DNA of 59,257 nucleotides from Rhodobacter ferrooxidans (GTDB lineage Bacteria; Pseudomonadota; Alphaproteobacteria; Rhodobacterales; Rhodobacteraceae): NCBI RefSeq assembly GCF_000176015.1, contig NZ_ACYY01000019.1, positions 1 to 59,257 of the forward strand, read 5' to 3'. Shown piece by piece: positions 54,367 to 59,257 of this stretch (position 1 is its first letter; each line of letters starts with the position of its first letter). The notes under the pieces were generated by a model. It saw only the letters and a program-made list of their open reading frames with translations, ran no database searches and was not told where the DNA came from. The position numbers and the translations under genes were made by a program.

Positions 54367-57300
54367 ATGCCCCTGCCAACTGATCCCCTGCTGTCGCAGC
54401 AATGGCATCTTCACAACCCCAATCCGCTGCTGCTTGACCTGAACGTGTTCGGCGTCTGGAATCCGGCGGAAGGCCGGGCCTACACAGGTGCTGGCGTCCG
54501 GACGGTAATCATCGACGACGGCTTCGATTACACCCACCCCGATTTCGACAATTACGACCAGAGTCTCGATTTCGACTTTGTCGGTGGCAACGACTATGAT
54601 CCCTTTGGCCTGGGCAGCGATGCGCACGGCACGGCTGTGACCGGGATCATCGGTGCCGCGGCGGATGGCACAGGGGCTGTCGGGGTGTCCTACGGGGCCA
54701 GCCTTGTCGGTTATCGCACCGAGGGTCTGATCAACGATGACTGGCTGGTCTCGATCGCCGAGGCAATCGGCTATGCCTCGACGAACGCCCTGGGCGACAC
54801 CATCAACATCAGCCAAGGCATCGCCAACGACCTGGATAGCGAGTTCGGCAACGGCTACAACGCCGCCCGCTTTGACGCTATCGAAACCGCGATCGGCACC
54901 GTCGTCGACTCCGGCCGCGGCAACCTCGGCGGGACCATCATCAAATCGGCCGGCAACTCGCGCGTCGGCAACTATGACGTCAACTCGGACGATTGGACCA
55001 ATGACACCCGGCAAGTGGTGGTGGCAGCGGTTGATCAGAACGGCTTTGTGTCCAGCTATTCCAGCTATGGCGCGGCCATCCTGGTTTCCGGCTTCGGCAC
55101 CCCGGGCGAGGTGGTAACCACCGACCGCGTCGGCGCTGACGGTTATGATCTGGGCGATTTCACCTCGACCTTCAATGGCACCTCTTCGGCTGCACCGATG
55201 GTGACTGGCGTTGTCAACCTGATGTATGACGCCAACGGCGGCCTTGGCTGGCGCGATGTGCAGACCATTCTGGCCATGTCCGCCCGCCATGTCGGCTCGG
55301 CGGTCGGCGCGGGCCATGCGGCACCCGAACAGTTCGACTGGGGTTTCAATGCGGCCAGCACCTGGAACGGCGGCGGCATGCATTTCAGCAATGACTACGG
55401 CTATGGCCTGGTGGATGCGCTGGCGGCGGTGCGGCTGGCGGAAACCTGGCTGTTCACCGGCACCGCGGCAGCCACCAGCACCAACCAGTTCTCCAATTAC
55501 GTCGATGTGCTGAACGTCGCGACCATCATCCCCGACGGCAACTTGACCGGCACCAACTTCACCGGCGAGGCGTTTTTCAATGACTACGTCGAGCGTGTGA
55601 CGGTACAGATGACCTTCTCGACCACCTTCATGGGCGACGTTGAAATTTACCTGACCTCGCCAGATGGCACGGTCAGCCAGTTGATTGCCGATCAGGCGGG
55701 CGGGCTGGACTTCAACGGCACCTGGACCTTCGAAACCCAGGCCTTCCGGGGCGAACGCGCGGCGGGCAACTGGACCGTGCGGGTGGTCGATGATGCCGGC
55801 GGTGATGTGCTGACGGTATCCGACATCGTGATCCGCACCTTCGGCATGTCCAGCGCCAATGACCGATACGTCTTCACCAACGAATATTCTGATTATGCCG
55901 GCCTGTTCGGGCATGTTCAGGCGGTGGTGGACGCCAACGGCGGGGTAGATACGGTCAACGCCGCTGCCGTCAGCTCGGCGTCCGTGATCTATCTCAATGG
56001 CGTGTCCGGTTTCATCGACGGCACGGACGTCAGCTTCAGCAACATTGAAAACGCCATCGGCGGCGACGGCGGCGATCAGATCTTCGGCTCCGACATTGCG
56101 AACCAGTTGTTTGGCATGCGTGGCAACGACATGCTGAACGGCCTTGGCGGCGACGACACCCTGACCGGCGGCACCGGCAACGACACGCTGAACGCCGGCA
56201 CCGGTGTTGATAGCCTGAGTGGCGGCGTGGGGGATGATGTCTATGTGATCGACGGCAGTGACATCATTGACGAAGATGTCGGCGGAGGCATCGACCGGGT
56301 GGCCAGTTCGGCCAGCTACCAGCTTGCCGCCAACGTCGAATATCTGACCCTGACGGGCACCGCCGCCCTGACCGGCATCGGCAACGCGCTGAACAACGTG
56401 CTCAACGGCAACTCCGGTGCCAACACCCTGAATGGCATCACCGGCACCGACACGATGTCTGGCGGGATGGGCGATGACGTCTATGTCACCGATGGCGGCG
56501 ACATCATCTCCGAATTGGCAGCGGCCGGCACCGACCGGGTGATGAGCTCGGCCGGCCACTCGCTGAGCGCCAACGTGGAAAACCTGACCCTGACCGGGGC
56601 GGCGTCGATCAACGGCTACGGTAACTCGCTCAACAACCTGATCTATGGAAACAGCGGCAACAACGTGTTGGGGGGTGGCAACGGCAACGACACGATGAAC
56701 GGCACCACCGGCACCGATACCTTGATCGGCGGTCTGGGCGATGACGTCTATACCACCGATGGTGGCGACATCCTGACCGAGGCGGCGGCGGCGGGCACTG
56801 ACCGGGTGTACAGCACGGCCAGCTACGGGCTTTCCGTCAACCTTGAAAACCTGACCCTTATCGGGGGAGCGGCGATCAACGGCTACGGCAATACCCTTAA
56901 CAACATCATGACCGGCAACGGCGCCAACAACGTGCTGGGCGGCGGCAACGGCAACGACACGCTGAACGGCACCACCGGCGCCGATACGCTGATCGGCGGT
57001 CTGGGCGATGATGTCTATACCACCGATGGTGGCGACACCCTGACCGAAGCGGCGGCGGCGGGCACCGATTCGGTGTTCACTTCGGCCAGCCTGTCGCTGA
57101 GCGCCAACCTTGAAAACCTGACCCTGACCGGGGCGGCGGCGATCAACGGCTACGGCAACGTGCTGGCCAACAGCCTCACCGGCAACAGCGGCAACAACGT
57201 GCTGGGTGGCGGCGATGGCAACGACACCCTGAACGGCGCTGCCGGCACCGATACCCTGACCGGCGGCACCGGGGCGGACACCTTCATCTTCAACACCGCG

Positions 57301-57588
57301 CTGGGGGCCACCAACATCGACCGCATCACCGATTTCAGCGTGGTCGATGACACCATCAGGCTGGAGAATGCCATCTTCACCGGGCTGGCCAATGGCGCGC
57401 TGGCGGTTTCGGCCTTTGCCGCCAACCTGACCGGGCTTGCCACCGACGCACTTGACCGCATCATCTACGAAACCGACACCGGGCGGCTGATGTTTGACGC
57501 CGACGGCAGCGGCGCGGGTGCGGGGGTGCAGTTTGGCGTGCTCACCGCCGGGCTGGCGTTGACCAACGTCGATTTCTTCGTGGTGTAG
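54367..57588 (+). CDS. S8 (kexin-like) serine protease with P domain and RTX repeats
   Basis: Predicted exported protease of 1073 residues without a Sec signal. The subtilase domain at about 10-350 has catalytic Asp D50 (VIIDDGFDYTHPDF), His H87 (SDAHGTAVTGIIG), oxyanion Asn N197 (SAGN) and Ser S273 (NGTSSAAP). A proprotein-convertase P domain follows (about 365-495, ending GNWTVRVVDDAGGDVLTVSDI). RTX nonapeptides (NDMLNGLGGDDTLTGGTGNDTL at about 585-606) and four ~89-residue repeat units then lead to a peptidase-M10-like C-terminal domain (ADTFIFNTALGATNIDRITDFSVVDDTI). Export is probably by type I secretion. AGAAGG precedes ATG 54367. Confidence 0.92.
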   Translation: MPLPTDPLLSQQWHLHNPNPLLLDLNVFGVWNPAEGRAYTGAGVRTVIIDDGFDYTHPDFDNYDQSLDFDFVGGNDYDPFGLGSDAHGTAVTGIIGAAADGTGAVGVSYGASLVGYRTEGLINDDWLVSIAEAIGYASTNALGDTINISQGIANDLDSEFGNGYNAARFDAIETAIGTVVDSGRGNLGGTIIKSAGNSRVGNYDVNSDDWTNDTRQVVVAAVDQNGFVSSYSSYGAAILVSGFGTPGEVVTTDRVGADGYDLGDFTSTFNGTSSAAPMVTGVVNLMYDANGGLGWRDVQTILAMSARHVGSAVGAGHAAPEQFDWGFNAASTWNGGGMHFSNDYGYGLVDALAAVRLAETWLFTGTAAATSTNQFSNYVDVLNVATIIPDGNLTGTNFTGEAFFNDYVERVTVQMTFSTTFMGDVEIYLTSPDGTVSQLIADQAGGLDFNGTWTFETQAFRGERAAGNWTVRVVDDAGGDVLTVSDIVIRTFGMSSANDRYVFTNEYSDYAGLFGHVQAVVDANGGVDTVNAAAVSSASVIYLNGVSGFIDGTDVSFSNIENAIGGDGGDQIFGSDIANQLFGMRGNDMLNGLGGDDTLTGGTGNDTLNAGTGVDSLSGGVGDDVYVIDGSDIIDEDVGGGIDRVASSASYQLAANVEYLTLTGTAALTGIGNALNNVLNGNSGANTLNGITGTDTMSGGMGDDVYVTDGGDIISELAAAGTDRVMSSAGHSLSANVENLTLTGAASINGYGNSLNNLIYGNSGNNVLGGGNGNDTMNGTTGTDTLIGGLGDDVYTTDGGDILTEAAAAGTDRVYSTASYGLSVNLENLTLIGGAAINGYGNTLNNIMTGNGANNVLGGGNGNDTLNGTTGADTLIGGLGDDVYTTDGGDTLTEAAAAGTDSVFTSASLSLSANLENLTLTGAAAINGYGNVLANSLTGNSGNNVLGGGDGNDTLNGAAGTDTLTGGTGADTFIFNTALGATNIDRITDFSVVDDTIRLENAIFTGLANGALAVSAFAANLTGLATDALDRIIYETDTGRLMFDADGSGAGAGVQFGVLTAGLALTNVDFFVV
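56239..57279 (+). repeat. Tandem 267-bp repeats in the S8-RTX protease gene
   Basis: Four in-phase units start at 56239, 56479, 56746 and 57013. The first is 240 bp and the rest 267 bp (89 codons). Each reads VYxxDGGDxxxE ... DRV ... NLTLTG ... INGYGN ... NNVLGGGNGNDT ... GLGDD. Units 3 and 4 are the most alike at DNA level, which suggests recent duplication. Confidence 0.85.
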
Positions 57589-57605
57589 GCCACTGAAAAA
57601 GTGGG

Positions 57606-57652
57606 CGGCAAAGCGGACGGGCGGATGCAATTTCCGCCCGCCCGTTTTGCCG
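57606..57652 (+). terminator. Terminator hairpin of the S8 protease gene
   Basis: Long inverted repeat with 20-nt arms (18 paired): CGGCAAAGCGGACGGGCGGA and its near complement, 7-nt loop. It begins 17 bp past the protease stop. TTTT lies inside the distal arm rather than after it, so efficiency is uncertain. Confidence 0.7.
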
Positions 57653-57708
57653 TCTCCGCCCGGCGCGGCGAACTTGTCAGTCGGTCGGTAAAGCGCTAAC
57701 CCGAAGCC

Positions 57709-58482
57709 ATGCCGAGATATGCGCTGAAAATCGAGTATGACGGCACCCCGTTTCAGGGCTGGCAGCGGCAGGCGCCGGGGCAGCCTTCGGTGCAGGCAGC
57801 ACTTGAGGCGGCCTTGGCGCGGCTGCAACCCGGCGAACACACCGTCGCCGCCGCCGGGCGCACCGATGCCGGCGTGCATGCCACGGGCCAGGTGGCCCAT
57901 TGCGATCTGGACCGTGAGTGGGACACCTTCCGGCTGGCAGGTGCCATCAACGCCTGGCTGCGCCCCGATCCGGTGGCGGTGCTGGCGGTGGCGCGGGTGG
58001 CCGACGATTTCCACGCCCGGTTTTCCGCCCGCGAGCGGCGCTATCTGTTCCGGCTGGTCACCCGCCGCGCTCCGGTGACGCATGACCGCGGCCGGGTCTG
58101 GCAATTGCCGCAGCCGCTGGACGCCGGTTTGATGCGGCAAGGGGCGGCGCATCTGATCGGCAAGCATGATTTCACCACCTTCCGCGCGGCGCTGTGCCAG
58201 GCGGCCTCGCCGGTGAAAACGCTGGACGAGATTGCCATCGAAACCCGCGACTACCCCGAGGGGCAGGAGATCCGTTTTACCCTGCGCGCCCGCAGTTTTC
58301 TGCACAATCAGGTGCGCTCGATCATCGGCACGCTGGCGCAGGTGGGCGCCGGTCACTGGCCGCCCGAACGGGTGGCCGAGGCGCTGGCCGCCCGCGACCG
58401 CGCCGCCTGTGGCCCGGTATGCCCGCCGCAAGGGCTGTATCTGGCCGGCGTGGGCTACCCGCAAGACCCGTTCGGCGGCTGA
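57709..58482 (+). CDS. truA: tRNA pseudouridine(38-40) synthase
   Basis: Isomerises uridines 38-40 in tRNA anticodon arms. The 257-residue protein starts [21 protein letters not shown]; the catalytic Asp is in [16 protein letters not shown] (about 49-64), with [19 protein letters not shown] and [17 protein letters not shown] conserved. It stands between the protease gene terminator and the next gene. Confidence 0.96.
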   Translation: MPRYALKIEYDGTPFQGWQRQAPGQPSVQAALEAALARLQPGEHTVAAAGRTDAGVHATGQVAHCDLDREWDTFRLAGAINAWLRPDPVAVLAVARVADDFHARFSARERRYLFRLVTRRAPVTHDRGRVWQLPQPLDAGLMRQGAAHLIGKHDFTTFRAALCQAASPVKTLDEIAIETRDYPEGQEIRFTLRARSFLHNQVRSIIGTLAQVGAGHWPPERVAEALAARDRAACGPVCPPQGLYLAGVGYPQDPFGG

Positions 58483-58552
58483 TCAGCATCAAGGCGGGGC
58501 GCGGCGTTGCGGCGCAAACTTGGTTCAGGTCGAGTCGTCCATGGAGCCTGCC

Positions 58553-59086
58553 ATGCTGATCAACGCCCTTCCTCCTTCCGATCTGTCCGTCAACACCACC
58601 GGCTGCTGTGCGCGCTTCAACCCCATGGGTTGGGACGGCCAGCGCCTGCATTTCCGCCACAAGCCGTTTGTGCGCGCCACCAGCCGCAGCGTGCTGCATG
58701 TACCGCTGAACATGGGCGCGGTGTTCGCCCGGGTGCAGGCGCGCATGGCCGCGGCGGGGATCGCGGACCCCGACAACACAATCGTGCTCAGCCGCGATCT
58801 GTCGCCCTGGGAAAGCGAGCATCTGTTCGCCGCCGATCGCCGGGTGCCGGACGAAGAGATGACGACGCTGAGCGGCGATTTCCTCACCCGGGTGTTCGAA
58901 GGCCCCTATGACAAGCTGCGCGACTGGCACGCCGAGATGCAGGACCTGGCGCAGGGTGGCGACGGCGATCCGGCGCGGGTGTATTTCTATTTCACCACCT
59001 GCCCGAAATGCGCCAAGGCCTACGGGCGTAACTTCGTGGTCGGGGTGGCGGAGGTGGGGCGGCCGGAGGCGGCGATTGACGGCTGA
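58553..59086 (+). CDS. Conserved hypothetical protein with CxxC motif
   Basis: No named family recognised. The 177-residue protein starts MLINALPPSDLSVNTTGCCARFNPMGWDGQRLHF and ends with YFYFTTCPKCAKAYGRNFVVGVAEV. The CC near 18-19 and C-x2-C near 151-154 could bind a metal. Acidic and aromatic content suggests a soluble cytoplasmic protein. ATG 58553 has GGAG 6 nt upstream (inside an alternative ATG 58541 reading), which decides the start. Confidence 0.75.
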   Translation: MLINALPPSDLSVNTTGCCARFNPMGWDGQRLHFRHKPFVRATSRSVLHVPLNMGAVFARVQARMAAAGIADPDNTIVLSRDLSPWESEHLFAADRRVPDEEMTTLSGDFLTRVFEGPYDKLRDWHAEMQDLAQGGDGDPARVYFYFTTCPKCAKAYGRNFVVGVAEVGRPEAAIDG

Positions 59087-59093
59087 GGCAGCC

Positions 59094-59182
59094 GGGGGTT
59101 TCACACCCCCCAGCCCGGCCACGGGCCGGGCGTTCGTCGCTGAAAGCCTTCCACTGGAAGGTTTTCCGGGCGCGTCTCGCCC
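59094..59182 (+). repeat. Series of four hairpins downstream of the last gene
   Basis: Four dyads over 89 bp: GGGGGT/ACCCCC (59094-59110), GCCCGGCC/GGCCGGGC (59113-59131), GAAAGCCTTCC/GGAAGGTTTTC with one mismatch (59142-59166) and GGGCG/CGCCC (59168-59182). Any of them could stop transcription of the preceding gene. The layout echoes the array behind ileS. Confidence 0.65.
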
Positions 59183-59184
59183 CG

Positions 59185-59207
59185 TGGGATATTTGAGCAA
59201 AGGAGAA
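59185..59207 (+). repeat. GAGGATATTT-like intergenic element, copy 5
   Basis: On the plus strand TGGGATATTTGAGCAA then AGGAGAA, directly after the hairpin series. This is the same hairpin-then-element order as at 7203-7271. Confidence 0.5.
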
Positions 59208-59257
59208 TTGGCAGGAGTGGAGTCCTGATTTTTAGCCGTCGCGATTCTCCCGATTCT

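Noticed and set aside
54070-58464. A very long antisense open frame (over 1400 codons) opposite the S8-RTX protease and truA
   Set aside because: It mirrors the repeat structure of the sense gene, has no start context or recognised domain, and runs through truA, the terminator and a gap. It is a shadow caused by high GC and codon-position bias.

Overview
This 59 kb window is GC-rich chromosomal DNA of an alphaproteobacterium, most likely Rhodobacteraceae (Rhodobacter/Gemmobacter/Tabrizicola-like). The case rests on the ruvCAB - ybgC - tolQRAB - pal - cpoB - tilS - ftsH block, a phosphatidylcholine synthase, a DUF2793 protein, a ligase-associated DEXH helicase with PdeM, and a short intergenic motif of a kind I recall from this family. 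The genus is inference. No rRNA, tRNA, CRISPR array, transposase or integrated phage was seen. Most genes are ordinary core functions packed tightly, many joined by ATGA/GTGA start-stop overlaps.

Layout. 1-6.1 kb: an RTX exoprotein (cut by the window edge and frameshifted), UDP-glucose dehydrogenase and a DUF2793 fibre-like protein. 6.2-8.9 kb: a DMT transporter and the divergent argO/argP pair. 8.96-10.2 kb: a compact type II restriction-modification pair (BglII/BstYI-like nuclease overlapping an MT-A70 methyltransferase). 10.3-15 kb: yebC, a lipoprotein, an SLC13 permease, a DMT transporter and a YmdB-like phosphoesterase. 15-18.1 kb: DEXH helicase plus PdeM (DNA repair). 18.1-21 kb: fhs - chorismate mutase - folD (one-carbon metabolism). 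21.2-31.6 kb: a MOSC protein, then the Tol-Pal/TilS/FtsH block. 31.7-32.7 kb: a PAP2 phosphatase and an undecaprenol-kinase-type DgkA on the opposite strand, lying between the Tol and Ruv blocks. 32.9-36.3 kb: a 48-residue membrane protein gene and ruvC-ruvA-[GIY-YIG nuclease]-ruvB. 36.6-47.2 kb: small unknown genes, prmA, msrA, an MFS carrier, priA (frameshifted), transaldolase, DUF484-xerC, pcs and a DMT transporter. 47.3-53.4 kb: ileS, a truncated haemoglobin and the ycjF/ycjX-like pair. 53.4-57.6 kb: a lower-GC region with a lipoprotein and an S8 protease carrying RTX repeats. 57.7-59.1 kb: truA and a CxxC protein.

Accessory material appears as small inserts in core synteny: the R-M pair, the GIY-YIG nuclease between ruvA and ruvB, the PAP2/UdpK pair, and the lipoprotein/RTX protease pair. 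Two exoproteins carry RTX repeats, so a type I secretion system is expected elsewhere. At noncoding scale the striking signals are four abutting perfect inverted repeats behind ileS, a similar hairpin series near the right edge, and a degenerate 23-nt intergenic motif (GAGGATATTT...AGATGAA) present about five times. Two genes (the RTX protein and priA) are broken by single-base differences in homopolymer runs, which points to sequence errors at least as much as to true mutations.
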